Positions 1 to 6,238 of a DNA stretch of 7,175 bases are shown here, in pieces (the stretch's first letter is position 1; every line of letters starts with the position of its first letter). The position numbers were made by a program, and so were the translations under genes. This stretch comes from an uncultured Eubacteriales bacterium (lineage in GTDB: Bacteria; Bacillota; Clostridia; Oscillospirales; Butyricicoccaceae): the NCBI GenBank assembly GCA_934636325.1, contig CAKUAK010000019.1:1-7175 (forward strand). Direction: 5' to 3'. The notes below the pieces were generated by a model that did not search any database, was not told where the DNA came from, and saw only the letters and a list, made by a program, of their open reading frames with translations.

Positions 1-30
1 CTCATGAACGGTATTGGGTTGATACCCCTG

Positions 31-67
31 CGCGGGGGTGCCTTAAGTCCCGCGGGCGGTGTTTTTT
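31..67 (+). terminator. possible weak terminator hairpin at left edge
   Basis: CGCGGG (31-36) can pair with CCCGCG (49-54) around a 12-nt loop, and a run of six T follows at 62-67. Read on the plus strand, this could end a transcript entering from the left of the window. The T-run starts 7 nt after the stem, which is far for a classical intrinsic terminator. A second small stem, ACCCC/GGGGT (about 24-39), competes with it. On the minus strand the same GC-rich sequence lies just past the yitT stop codon but has no T-run after it, so it is not an obvious terminator for that operon. Confidence 0.3.
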
Positions 68-80
68 GTGCTTTGATATA

Positions 81-950
81 TCAATCTATCTTCATATTTT
101 TGAAGCCGCGCCCGAGGACCTCGCTGACATCGGACAGCATCATGAAGGCCGTATCGTCGATATCGAGGATGGTCTTTTTGACCAAATTGGTCTCGTGACG
201 GCGGACGACGCACATGAGGACAGTGCGTTCCTTTCCGGTATACATGCCCTTGCCCTCGATGGCAGTGACACCGTGGCCGATATTGTGCATGATGGCCTGG
301 GCCACCTCGTCAGGCTTGGAGGTGATTATAAGTGCGTTCTTCTGGACGTCGCCGCCATAGATTATGCTGTCCATGACAACGCTGACGACATACTGGGCTA
401 TAACGCCGTAGAAGAGGCTTTCAAGGCTGCGCAGGAAGAGAGCGCTTATGGCCAGAACGCAGACATTGATCGACATGTTGGTCGTGCCGATGGGCACAGC
501 GCGTTTGCGATAAAGATACTTGCTGACGACGTCGCTGCCGCCTGACGTGCCACCGACGCGGATGACGAGGCCGAAGCCGACGCCCTTGATTATGCCGCCG
601 AAAAGGCAGGCCAGAAGGATATCACCCTCATAGGCGGGCAGGAATCCGGCAAGGTCGGTCAGTACCGAGCTGAGAACCGTCATATACATGGTTTTGAAGA
701 AGAAATCGCGTCCCAGCATTTTATATCCGAAAAAGAGCAGCGGGATATTGAGCACCATGCTGACGACGCCTATCGGCATGCCGAGCATATAGTTGCAAAG
801 AAGGGCGATACCGGCGATGCCGCCTGAGGGTATCTGCATCGGGGTTATAAAGACCTTGAGGGCAAACACATAGATGATCGAGCCAAGGGTTATCATCCCG
901 TAATCACGCAGCGCGGAAACTTTTTTTGAAGGATTTTTGGATCTTCCCAT
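81..950 (-). CDS. YitT family membrane protein (DUF161 + DUF2179)
   Basis: This encodes a 289-residue polytopic inner-membrane protein of the YitT family, whose transport function is not settled. The membrane part covers about residues 17-195 with five or six hydrophobic segments. It carries the glycine-rich signatures PSGGIAGIAL (41-50) and GGTSGGSDVVSKYL (133-146), plus LFYGVIAQYV (179-188). A soluble C-terminal DUF2179 domain follows (about 206-283), including the stretch HGVTAIEGKGMYTG and the ending EVLGRGF. Length and domain order are typical and nothing is missing. The start is supported by GGGAG 9 nt upstream of the ATG. It is the last gene of the lspA–rluD–HAD operon, 22 nt after the HAD stop, so it is probably cotranscribed. 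Family membership is clear; substrate and role are unknown. Confidence 0.93.
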   Translation of the reverse strand: MGRSKNPSKKVSALRDYGMITLGSIIYVFALKVFITPMQIPSGGIAGIALLCNYMLGMPIGVVSMVLNIPLLFFGYKMLGRDFFFKTMYMTVLSSVLTDLAGFLPAYEGDILLACLFGGIIKGVGFGLVIRVGGTSGGSDVVSKYLYRKRAVPIGTTNMSINVCVLAISALFLRSLESLFYGVIAQYVVSVVMDSIIYGGDVQKNALIITSKPDEVAQAIMHNIGHGVTAIEGKGMYTGKERTVLMCVVRRHETNLVKKTILDIDDTAFMMLSDVSEVLGRGFKNMKID

Positions 951-972
951 ATCACTATTCTCCCATCAGAAC

Positions 973-1782
973 TCAGTACTTTTTATCAAGCATATCTATC
1001 ATGGCGGCCATTGCTCCGTTTGCGTTGTCGGGCAATATATGAGCCGCCGCGTCCTTTATGATATCGCGGGCGTTTTCCGGGGCGCAGGAGTTGATGCCGG
1101 AGGCTTTGACCAATTCGAGATCATTCGTGCCGTCGCCTATCGTGTAGAAGTTTTCCGGCCTGACGCCGAGGCGGTCGCGCAGCCACATCGCGCTGTCCCC
1201 CTTGGACGCGCCCTTCGCCATTATCTCGTAATAATGGGGCAGCGAGAACTGGGCGAAGATCTCTTTCCCATAACGCGAAAGTATATGTTCGCGGGCGTCG
1301 AGCAGGACCTCGTGATCGGCGGTCAGATTGAGCTTGAGCCAAGGCTGCGGGACATCCTTATATGACCGTAGCTTCATCTCAAGGCCGATATTTTTATGAT
1401 GGCGCTCACTGAAGAAATTGCCCCGGGCGACAAACTGATCGTCGGGCAGGCATATCTCTATGCCGACCTGCGGGAACATTTCGAGAACATCCTCAACAAT
1501 ATGCGCGCCGACATCGCCCAGCCAGAGGGTCCTTACATCCTCCCCTGTGCGCAGATCGGTCACGAGCGCGCCGTTATGGACTATCGAGGGCGCGCTGGTA
1601 TGAAGCTCGGGAAGGAAGAGCTCGACCGAGCGTCTTGCCCGCCCCGTGGCTACGCCGAACATACCGCCTTCTTCTATAAATCTGTCAATGGCCAGCCTGT
1701 CACGTTCGGATATGACCCCCGATGGGTCGAGCAGCGTCCCATCCATATCGGCAAGGATCAAAACTCCGTCAAACCTTTTCAT
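973..1782 (-). CDS. Cof-type HAD-IIB family hydrolase
   Basis: This is a probable cytoplasmic phosphatase of the haloacid dehalogenase superfamily, Cof/IIB subgroup. Such enzymes typically remove phosphate from sugar phosphates, flavin phosphates or similar metabolites. At 269 residues it has the usual length and all four motifs: motif I ADMDGT with nucleophile D12 and acid/base D14; motif II T46 in VATGR; motif III K194 in GASKGDS; motif IV GDGTND (216-221) with the magnesium-binding aspartates. The IIB cap lies between motifs II and III. I chose the ATG at 1782 because AGGATAGAGGA lies just before it and the domain begins immediately. The frame stays open to an ATG at 1902, but the extra 40 residues are charged, unlike the family, and overlap rluD. 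The start overlaps the rluD stop in an ATGA arrangement, which suggests translational coupling. The substrate cannot be read from the sequence. Confidence 0.92.
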   Translation of the reverse strand: MKRFDGVLILADMDGTLLDPSGVISERDRLAIDRFIEEGGMFGVATGRARRSVELFLPELHTSAPSIVHNGALVTDLRTGEDVRTLWLGDVGAHIVEDVLEMFPQVGIEICLPDDQFVARGNFFSERHHKNIGLEMKLRSYKDVPQPWLKLNLTADHEVLLDAREHILSRYGKEIFAQFSLPHYYEIMAKGASKGDSAMWLRDRLGVRPENFYTIGDGTNDLELVKASGINSCAPENARDIIKDAAAHILPDNANGAMAAMIDMLDKKY

Positions 1783-2702
1783 TCCTCTATCCTCTCCAGC
1801 TTTCTTCTGAAGTCGATGAAATACTGCGGCAGCGGACACTCGAAGGTCATGGCTTCGCCGGTTTTGGGATGGATGAACCTTATCTTCCCGGCGTGAAGGC
1901 ACTGGCCGTCAAGCCCGGTCTTTCCCGCGCCGTATCCGTAAACGGCATCACCGGCCAGCGGATGGCCGATATAGGCCATATGGACCCTTATCTGATGGGT
2001 CCTTCCGGTCTCGAGGCTGCATCTCACATGGGTATAACCGCTATATCGGGCGACGACCTCGTATCTCGTCGCCGCTTCCCTCGCCGCAGCGCCGCCGACA
2101 GCCATTTTCTTGCGGTCGCGCAGGCTCCGGCCTATGGGGGCGTCGATGCGGCCGCTGTCGTCCCGTATGCGGCCGACGGCGATGGCCTCGTATATGCGTG
2201 AAAGGCTTTTGTCCTTGAGCTGGGCTGCCAACCCGGCATGAGCCATATCGTTCTTTGCAACGACCAGCAGGCCGCTGGTGTCCTTATCTATACGGTGGAC
2301 TATCCCCGGCCGAAGCTCTCCGCCGATACCGGAAAGGCTGCCGCCGCAGTGATACATGACGGCGTTTACGACCGTTCCGTCGGGATGCCCCGGCGCGGGA
2401 TGGACCACCATCCCCTTGGGCTTATTAATGACCAGAAGGCAGTCGTCCTCATAGATTATGTCAAGCGGAATATCCTGTGGGACCAACTCGATCGGCTCGG
2501 GCTCGGGGATATCGACTGTGATCAGCTCTCCGCCCGAAATACGCAGATTCTTTTTTGCCTTTTTCCCGTCGACCAGCACCTTGCCGCTGTCGCATAGGTT
2601 CTGGATGCGGCTGCGTGACAGCTCCGGGATGGTCGACGCCAGAAACTCGTCGAGCCGCCGTCCGGCATCGGACTCGGAGACCGACAAATACTCCTCAGGC
2701 AT
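1779..2702 (-). CDS. rluD: RluA/RluD-family pseudouridine synthase
   Basis: The product isomerises specific uridines in RNA to pseudouridine. RluD itself modifies helix 69 of 23S rRNA. It has 307 residues: an S4 RNA-binding domain (about 12-60) followed by the catalytic domain (about 83-300). The catalytic motif is HRIDKDTSG (136-144), with D139 as the expected nucleophile. Also visible are the pocket tyrosine in IYEAIAVG (Y171), the KKMAV stretch (198-202) and RTHQIRVH (234-241). S4 domain plus length fit the RluD/YlyB type, but the exact target uridines cannot be assigned, so the symbol is family level. The start overlaps the last 8 nt of lspA and has AAGGA about 10 nt upstream; the stop overlaps the next start. 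Clustering with lspA is common in Firmicutes (the ylyB position in Bacillus subtilis). Confidence 0.93.
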   Translation of the reverse strand: MPEEYLSVSESDAGRRLDEFLASTIPELSRSRIQNLCDSGKVLVDGKKAKKNLRISGGELITVDIPEPEPIELVPQDIPLDIIYEDDCLLVINKPKGMVVHPAPGHPDGTVVNAVMYHCGGSLSGIGGELRPGIVHRIDKDTSGLLVVAKNDMAHAGLAAQLKDKSLSRIYEAIAVGRIRDDSGRIDAPIGRSLRDRKKMAVGGAAAREAATRYEVVARYSGYTHVRCSLETGRTHQIRVHMAYIGHPLAGDAVYGYGAGKTGLDGQCLHAGKIRFIHPKTGEAMTFECPLPQYFIDFRRKLERIEE

Positions 2703-3174
2703 CGGCGTTATCCTTCTTTTCGGCGGCTTCCTTTTTATAATCGAGATAGGACATGACGATAAAAAGTATCGCTCCGGCCGTTATGCACAGATCGGCAAAA
2801 TTGAACACCGGGAAGTTTATCCAGCACCAGTCGAACATGTCGACGACATATCCGAGGCGAACCCTGTCGATAAAGTTGCCCAGCGCGCCGCCGGTGATAA
2901 AAGCCACCGCATGATATCCCAGCTTACCCGAAATATAGCGTTTTTTGAGCATATATACCAAAACGGCAAAAGCCGCGATGGTTATAACGACGAAAAATAC
3001 CTGCTTCCCGCGGAGCATGGAAAATGCCGCGCCGTCGTTTTCGACATACCGAAGCCGGAAAAAGCCCTCTATGATATTTATGGGACTTTGGCTCTTAAGC
3101 GCTGTCACCGCCCAATATTTGATGATCTGATCCACGGCGATCATGGCCGCGGTCAGGAAGATATAATAGAGCAT
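2695..3174 (-). CDS. lspA: lipoprotein signal peptidase (signal peptidase II)
   Basis: This membrane aspartyl protease cleaves the signal peptide of diacylglyceryl-modified prolipoproteins just before the lipidated cysteine. It has 159 residues with four hydrophobic segments at about 3-21, 57-77, 87-103 and 127-145. Conserved blocks are VENDGAAFSM (44-53), GNFIDR (99-104), YVVDMF (109-114) and FNFAD (124-128). The expected catalytic aspartates are D112 and D128. The tail is short and charged (KKEAAEKKDNADA). The start is supported by GGAGGT 4 nt upstream of the ATG. It heads the operon, and its stop overlaps the rluD start by 8 nt. A lipoprotein gene with a proper lipobox lies just upstream, on the other side of a terminator. 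Identification is secure. Confidence 0.97.
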   Translation of the reverse strand: MLYYIFLTAAMIAVDQIIKYWAVTALKSQSPINIIEGFFRLRYVENDGAAFSMLRGKQVFFVVITIAAFAVLVYMLKKRYISGKLGYHAVAFITGGALGNFIDRVRLGYVVDMFDWCWINFPVFNFADLCITAGAILFIVMSYLDYKKEAAEKKDNADA

Positions 3175-3207
3175 GATTACCTCCGTATCAATAAATCTGA
3201 CAGAGAC

Positions 3208-3216
3208 ATTTTATCA
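3208..3216 (-). promoter_or_regulatory. candidate extended -10 promoter for lspA operon
   Basis: Read on the minus strand this is TGATAAAAT: a TG dinucleotide, one base, then TAAAAT, which matches the TATAAT consensus at five of six positions. Transcription would start near 3201 and leave a leader of about 27 nt with the lspA ribosome binding site. No good -35 box is visible (the best, TGTACT at 17 nt, matches three of six), as is common for extended -10 promoters. It lies downstream of the preceding gene's terminator, where an operon promoter is expected. Confidence 0.45.
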
Positions 3217-3251
3217 TCACATCGCCGAAAAGTACAGAGCCGATATCGCAA

Positions 3252-3289
3252 AAAGAAAAGACTCGGCCGGGGCATACAGTCCCGGCCGA
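3252..3289 (-). terminator. intrinsic terminator after the DUF4349 gene
   Basis: TCGGCCGGG (3263-3271) and CCCGGCCGA (3281-3289) form a perfect 9-bp GC-rich stem, extendable by one G-U pair, with a loop of 7-9 nt. On the minus strand the stem is followed by the T-rich run TCTTTTCTTTTTG. It begins about 40 nt after the stop of the lipoprotein gene and ends upstream of the lspA promoter candidate, so the two genes are probably separate transcription units. The plus-strand side is AT-rich but has no gene to serve. Confidence 0.75.
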
Positions 3290-3330
3290 ATTAATTTAAC
3301 ACACTAAGAATAGCATTTCAAGTGCTTTGT

Positions 3331-4269
3331 TTATTTTTCGTCAGGTTTTTCTTTTCTGGCTTTTCTGCACAGTTTTGGCTTGATTTTCTTGTATACTATT
3401 ACCAATCCTGCAATAGCAGCCGCCCAGAATATGATAAGCAGCGAATCACCGATCAGAAAAACTATAAAGTCCTCGGCCCCATTTCTGATGTTTTTGAGCG
3501 ACGCCTTAAAACGTCCGGCTATGCGCTCGCCGAGGGTGACCGGAGAGCGTTCGATCTCGTCGGGGCTGAATACCTCATCTATGTAAAGCTCTATCTTGCT
3601 GTATTCTATCTGATTATCAAGCCTGCGCATCGTGCCGTCGAGGCTCTCTATCTGATATCTTACATCGGACAGGGCGCTTTCGATGGTTATCATCGTATCG
3701 ACGCTGTCGGCCTTCTCCAGCAGCTCCAGCAGCCGTGTCTCCTGGGTGCGCAGCGACCGCAGATGGGCCTCTGTATCGTAGTAATAATCGGTGACGTCGT
3801 CCGAGGTCCGGCTTATGCTTGTCACCGCGCCGACCTGTTCAAGCGCGGTCATGACATTCTCTGCCTCTCCTGCCGGGATGCGCAGGGTATAACTCGCCCT
3901 CCTCGGGTAGATCCTGCCATAATCGACAGCACCGCTGCCGCTTTGACTGCTCGCCTCGATGTACCCGCCTGACTCGGCCGTCAACTGCTCTATCTTGTTC
4001 AGTGCATCCTCGAACTCCAGTGTCTGAATATCTGCCGAATAGTTTTTTATCAGCTTGCGCTGCGAGTCAGCCTTCATGCCGACCGGGCCGTCGCCCTGCT
4101 CCGGCATATCCCCTGTAAGGATGTTCTCCGTTTCGTCATATCCCGCACCCGAATCAGACGGCATCTTGTTAGACGACGATGCCGTATTGTATGCGGAATC
4201 ATAAGCTCCGCAGCCGCAGAGAACCAAAAGTGCGGCAAGAGTCAAGGCCGCAGCAAGTATTTTTTTCAT
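3331..4269 (-). CDS. DUF4349 domain-containing lipoprotein
   Basis: This is a predicted exported lipoprotein of unknown function, 312 residues. The signal peptide MKKILAAALTLAALLVLC ends in the lipobox LCGC, with C20 the lipidation site and expected LspA cleavage point. A low-complexity Ser/Gly/Asp linker (about 21-68) is followed by the DUF4349 region (about 70-232): a first alpha/beta part beginning RKLIKNYSADIQ, then a helical, probably coiled-coil part (about 161-222). One C-terminal membrane segment (about 269-292) ends in a basic tail, so the protein may be anchored at both ends. The ATG at 4269 is preferred: AAGGTGGGG lies 7 nt upstream and a typical signal peptide follows. An in-frame GTG at 4281 falls inside that binding site. 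It is transcribed alone, divergent from the AEC transporter. Family assignment is confident; no biochemical role can be inferred. Confidence 0.88.
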   Translation of the reverse strand: MKKILAAALTLAALLVLCGCGAYDSAYNTASSSNKMPSDSGAGYDETENILTGDMPEQGDGPVGMKADSQRKLIKNYSADIQTLEFEDALNKIEQLTAESGGYIEASSQSGSGAVDYGRIYPRRASYTLRIPAGEAENVMTALEQVGAVTSISRTSDDVTDYYYDTEAHLRSLRTQETRLLELLEKADSVDTMITIESALSDVRYQIESLDGTMRRLDNQIEYSKIELYIDEVFSPDEIERSPVTLGERIAGRFKASLKNIRNGAEDFIVFLIGDSLLIIFWAAAIAGLVIVYKKIKPKLCRKARKEKPDEK

Positions 4270-4302
4270 ATCAATCCCCACCTTTTATTAAGTTCTGTTC
4301 AT

Positions 4303-4323
4303 AAGATTTGACTGTCAGATTTT
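4303..4323. promoter_or_regulatory. 21-bp imperfect dyad, candidate operator
   Basis: The sequence centred on T4313 reads AAGATTTGAC, T, GTCAGATTTT. Eight of ten positions in the half-sites are complementary, including a perfect TGAC/GTCA core. The spacer is a single base, so it is a poor RNA hairpin and a better candidate for a dimeric DNA-binding regulator. It lies between the divergent lipoprotein and AEC genes, 34 nt upstream of the first start and 73 nt upstream of the second. No regulator gene is in the window, so the protein is unknown. Confidence 0.3.
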
Positions 4324-4359
4324 TTCTTTGTTCCCCTATTCAAGATGTTTTTTTTGTTG

Positions 4360-4365
4360 TATACT
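4360..4365 (+). promoter_or_regulatory. candidate -10 box for AEC transporter gene
   Basis: TATACT matches five of six positions of the -10 consensus and lies 30 nt before the AEC start, which would give a leader of about 24 nt. The best -35 at 18 or 17 nt spacing is weak (TATTCA matches three of six). A second AT-rich candidate, TATTAT, lies at 4374-4379 but is close to the ribosome binding site. No convincing sigma-70-type pair is visible on the opposite strand for the lipoprotein gene. Confidence 0.3.
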
Positions 4366-4395
4366 GGAACTTGTATTATTATGAGAGGTGATCCT

Positions 4396-5337
4396 ATGTC
4401 TGTGATCGGTGCGTTCAGCGGTATTTTTACCATCTTTATTCTTTTTGCGGTCGGCATGCTTGCCACAAAGCAAAAGGTCCTTACCGACGACCATTATGCC
4501 TTCTGCTCGCGTCTTCTGACCGGCTATTCCATCCCTGTTCTTCTCTTCGAAAACGCCACGCGAAACATGAACGTGCCGTTCATACGCGATATGGGCCTGC
4601 TTCTGCTCGTCCCCTTCGCCATCCAGATAATATCCTTTATCTGCGCCATACTCTTCGGCAAGCTCTTTAAGATCGAGGACAAGCGCAGCGGCGTATTCAC
4701 CGCCATGTTCAGCATGGCCAACACCATCTTCATCGGCCTGCCGGTCTGCACGGCCATCTTCGGCGACAACGGCACGCCCTATGTCATGGCCTTTTACATG
4801 GCCAACACCTTCTGCTTCTGGATGCTGGCCGTTCCGCTCATCGCAAAGGACGGCAGCGGCGGCGCACCTTCCTTTGCCCAGAGGATAAAGAACTCTTTTT
4901 CCCGCCAGGTCCAGGGCTTTCTGCTCGGCTCGGTCATCGGCCTTCTGGGGATACAGCTGCCCGGCTTTATCCAGAGCGCCTGCAAATACATAGGCAACCT
5001 GACGACCCCGATGTCGGCCATGATGGTCGGCCATCTTTTCGCCAATATGGGCAAAGACGCTTTCAAGACCGATAAGCTGGTCAGGCTCTCGCTGCTGGGC
5101 AAATGCATCATCTGCCCCATCATCGCCACCTGCATCTGCCTTATCCTCAACGTGCCCCAGATGGCGGCCGGAGTCTTTGTCGTCCTCAGCGCCATGCCGG
5201 TCATGAACCAGACGGTCATCATGGCCAGCCACTATCACGCCGACGATGAAGCCTGCGCCAAGGGCCTCGCCCTCTCGCTTATCGCCTGCATGGCCTGCGT
5301 TCCCTTTATCGTTTACATGATAAGCGCGCTTTATTGA
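4396..5337 (+). CDS. AEC family transporter (auxin efflux carrier-like permease)
   Basis: This is a 313-residue polytopic membrane protein of the AEC (auxin efflux carrier) family, which in bacteria includes malate and other carboxylate or unidentified substrate permeases. About ten hydrophobic segments are visible, split by a polar loop (about 151-171). Family features are MANTIFIGLPVCTAIFG (107-123), the helix start NLTTPMSAMMVGHLF (201-215), and SAMPVMNQTVIMASHYHADDEACAKG (265-290). I chose the ATG at 4396 because GAGAGGTG lies 5 nt upstream; ATGs at 4345 and 4381 are in frame but lack such a site and only add residues before the first membrane segment. The gene ends in tandem stops (TGA TAA). 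The neighbours do not indicate the substrate: there is no malolactic enzyme or two-component system here. Auxin transport should not be assumed. Confidence 0.9.
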   Translation: MSVIGAFSGIFTIFILFAVGMLATKQKVLTDDHYAFCSRLLTGYSIPVLLFENATRNMNVPFIRDMGLLLLVPFAIQIISFICAILFGKLFKIEDKRSGVFTAMFSMANTIFIGLPVCTAIFGDNGTPYVMAFYMANTFCFWMLAVPLIAKDGSGGAPSFAQRIKNSFSRQVQGFLLGSVIGLLGIQLPGFIQSACKYIGNLTTPMSAMMVGHLFANMGKDAFKTDKLVRLSLLGKCIICPIIATCICLILNVPQMAAGVFVVLSAMPVMNQTVIMASHYHADDEACAKGLALSLIACMACVPFIVYMISALY

Positions 5338-5351
5338 TAACATGAACAGAT

Positions 5352-5423
5352 GGGGAGGCGTCCACGGGCCGCCTCCCCTATATCAAGCGGCGGCCAGCCT
5401 TTCGGCCGATGCTTGCCGCCGCT
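5352..5423 (+). terminator. tandem GC-rich hairpins after AEC gene
   Basis: Two strong stems follow the AEC stop. The first is GGGGAGGCG (5352-5360) with CGCCTCCCC (5370-5378), a 9-bp stem with a 9-nt loop, followed by TATATCAAG. The second is AGCGGCGGC (5386-5394) with GCCGCCGCT (5415-5423), a 9-bp stem enclosing 20 nt, followed by ATTTAAATATAT. Neither has a proper T-run, so intrinsic termination is plausible but not certain. The second, with AT-rich sequence after it, is the better terminator. Alternatively they belong to a longer structured leader before rpe. TATTTAAATA at 5423-5432 is a perfect palindrome. Confidence 0.5.
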
Positions 5424-5436
5424 ATTTAAATATATG

Positions 5437-5519
5437 GCGTGGGAAGGCCCGGCGTTACCGTCCGGCGGCACCGCCCCATGCAGCCTTCCGGCCGAATACT
5501 TTAAAAAACACACGGTATT
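5437..5519 (+). other. structured region before rpe, possible leader RNA
   Basis: Several complementary segments lie between the tandem hairpins and the rpe ribosome binding site. GGAAGGC (5442-5448) can pair with GCCTTCC (5483-5489). GCGTGGG (5437-5443) can pair with CCCATGC (5475-5481, one G-U pair). The two pairings share bases and cross, so they exclude one another. GGCG/CGCC (5464-5467 with 5472-5475) forms a small inner hairpin. AATAC (5495-5499) can pair with GTATT (5515-5519) just before the AAGGAG site at 5525-5530. I do not recognise a known riboswitch class. No obvious promoter with both boxes is seen, so whether this region is transcribed as a leader is unknown. Confidence 0.3.
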
Positions 5520-5538
5520 TATATAAGGAGCTTTCATC

Positions 5539-6186
5539 ATGGCTAAAATATCCCCTTCGATCCTTTCGGCAAACTTTGCCGACCTGGGGCATGACGTCGC
5601 CCTCGTCCATGAGGCAGGAGCCGACATGCTCCATGTCGATGTCATGGACGGTCATTTCGTCCCCAACATCTCGATCGGTGTTCCGGTCGTAAAATCCCTC
5701 TCCAATGCGACCGAGGCCTTTCTTGATGTTCATCTTATGATATCCCAGCCAGACAAATACATCGACGCCTTTATCGACGCCGGGGCCGATCTGGTCAACA
5801 TCCACATAGAGGCCGAGGGCGATATGTATTCGATGATATCCCGCATAAAGGCCCGCGGAAAGAAAGCGGCCCTTACCATCAAGCCGGCGACCCCGGCCGA
5901 GGCCCTCTTCCCCTATCTTCCGATGCTCGATATGGTGCTGGTCATGTCGGTCGAGCCGGGCTTCGGGGGTCAGAAGTTCATGCCCGGTTCGCTTGATAAG
6001 ATCAGGCTGCTCAGAAAAGAGATCGACCGTCTGGGTCTTGACTGTCTTATAGAGATCGACGGCGGGGTCAACCTTGATAACGCCGCCATGATAGCCGAGG
6101 CCGGGACAGATGTGCTGGTCGCCGGATCGGCCGTTTTCGGTGCTCCCGATCCGGCCGAAGCCGTCCGCAGGTTCAAAGAGATATAA
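5539..6186 (+). CDS. rpe: ribulose-phosphate 3-epimerase
   Basis: This cytoplasmic enzyme interconverts D-ribulose 5-phosphate and D-xylulose 5-phosphate in the pentose phosphate pathway. It is 215 residues, the usual size, and forms a single TIM barrel. All hallmarks are present: SPSILSANFADL (5-16), HVDVMDGHFVPN (32-43), DVHLMI (63-68), VEPGFGGQKF (138-147), EIDGG (172-176) and the phosphate-binding end GSAVF (196-200). The expected metal ligands are H32, D34, H65 and D174, with D34 and D174 as the acid/base pair. The start is fixed by AAGGAG 8 nt upstream and by the conserved N-terminus. In many Firmicutes rpe follows rsgA; here it follows an AEC gene across about 200 nt of structured DNA and ends at a strong terminator, so it is probably monocistronic. 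Confidence 0.97.
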   Translation: MAKISPSILSANFADLGHDVALVHEAGADMLHVDVMDGHFVPNISIGVPVVKSLSNATEAFLDVHLMISQPDKYIDAFIDAGADLVNIHIEAEGDMYSMISRIKARGKKAALTIKPATPAEALFPYLPMLDMVLVMSVEPGFGGQKFMPGSLDKIRLLRKEIDRLGLDCLIEIDGGVNLDNAAMIAEAGTDVLVAGSAVFGAPDPAEAVRRFKEI

Positions 6187-6191
6187 GATCC

Positions 6192-6235
6192 AAAAGCCGT
6201 GTCCCCAAGGGCAAACCTGTGAGGACACGGCTTTT
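6192..6235. terminator. bidirectional terminator between rpe and S1 gene
   Basis: AAAAGCCGTGTCC (6192-6204) and GGACACGGCTTTT (6223-6235) form a perfect 13-bp stem around an 18-nt loop. On the plus strand the stem runs into TTTTTCTTT and starts 5 nt after the rpe stop, a textbook intrinsic terminator. On the minus strand the stem begins 3 nt after the S1 gene stop and ends in TTTT, so it can serve the convergent gene too, though with a shorter T-run. Confidence 0.92.
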
Positions 6236-6238
6236 TCT

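Noticed and set aside
1783..1902. N-terminal extension of the HAD hydrolase from an ATG at 1902
   Set aside because: The extra 40 residues would lie inside rluD and are unlike the family. The ATG at 1782 has a good ribosome binding site and starts directly before motif I.
2458..3294. Plus-strand open frame of 278 codons opposite rluD and lspA
   Set aside because: It crosses two well-supported genes, gives a polar protein without family features and has no ribosome binding site.
3322..3972. Plus-strand open frame opposite the DUF4349 gene
   Set aside because: The minus-strand frame has a lipobox, a family domain and a ribosome binding site; this one has none of these.
4270..4281. GTG start for the DUF4349 gene at 4281
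   Set aside because: The GTG is part of the AAGGTGGGG ribosome binding site for the ATG at 4269, and the signal peptide is more typical from that ATG.
4345..4395. Earlier starts for the AEC transporter (ATG at 4345 or 4381)
   Set aside because: They lie in or upstream of the likely promoter and ribosome binding site. GAGAGGTG at 4383-4390 points to the ATG at 4396.
4336..5343. Long minus-strand open frame (335 codons) covering the whole AEC gene
   Set aside because: Its translation is very rich in Asp, His, Gly and Lys, as expected for the complement of a hydrophobic membrane protein gene. It has no ribosome binding site or recognisable domain, while the plus-strand frame is a clear AEC protein.
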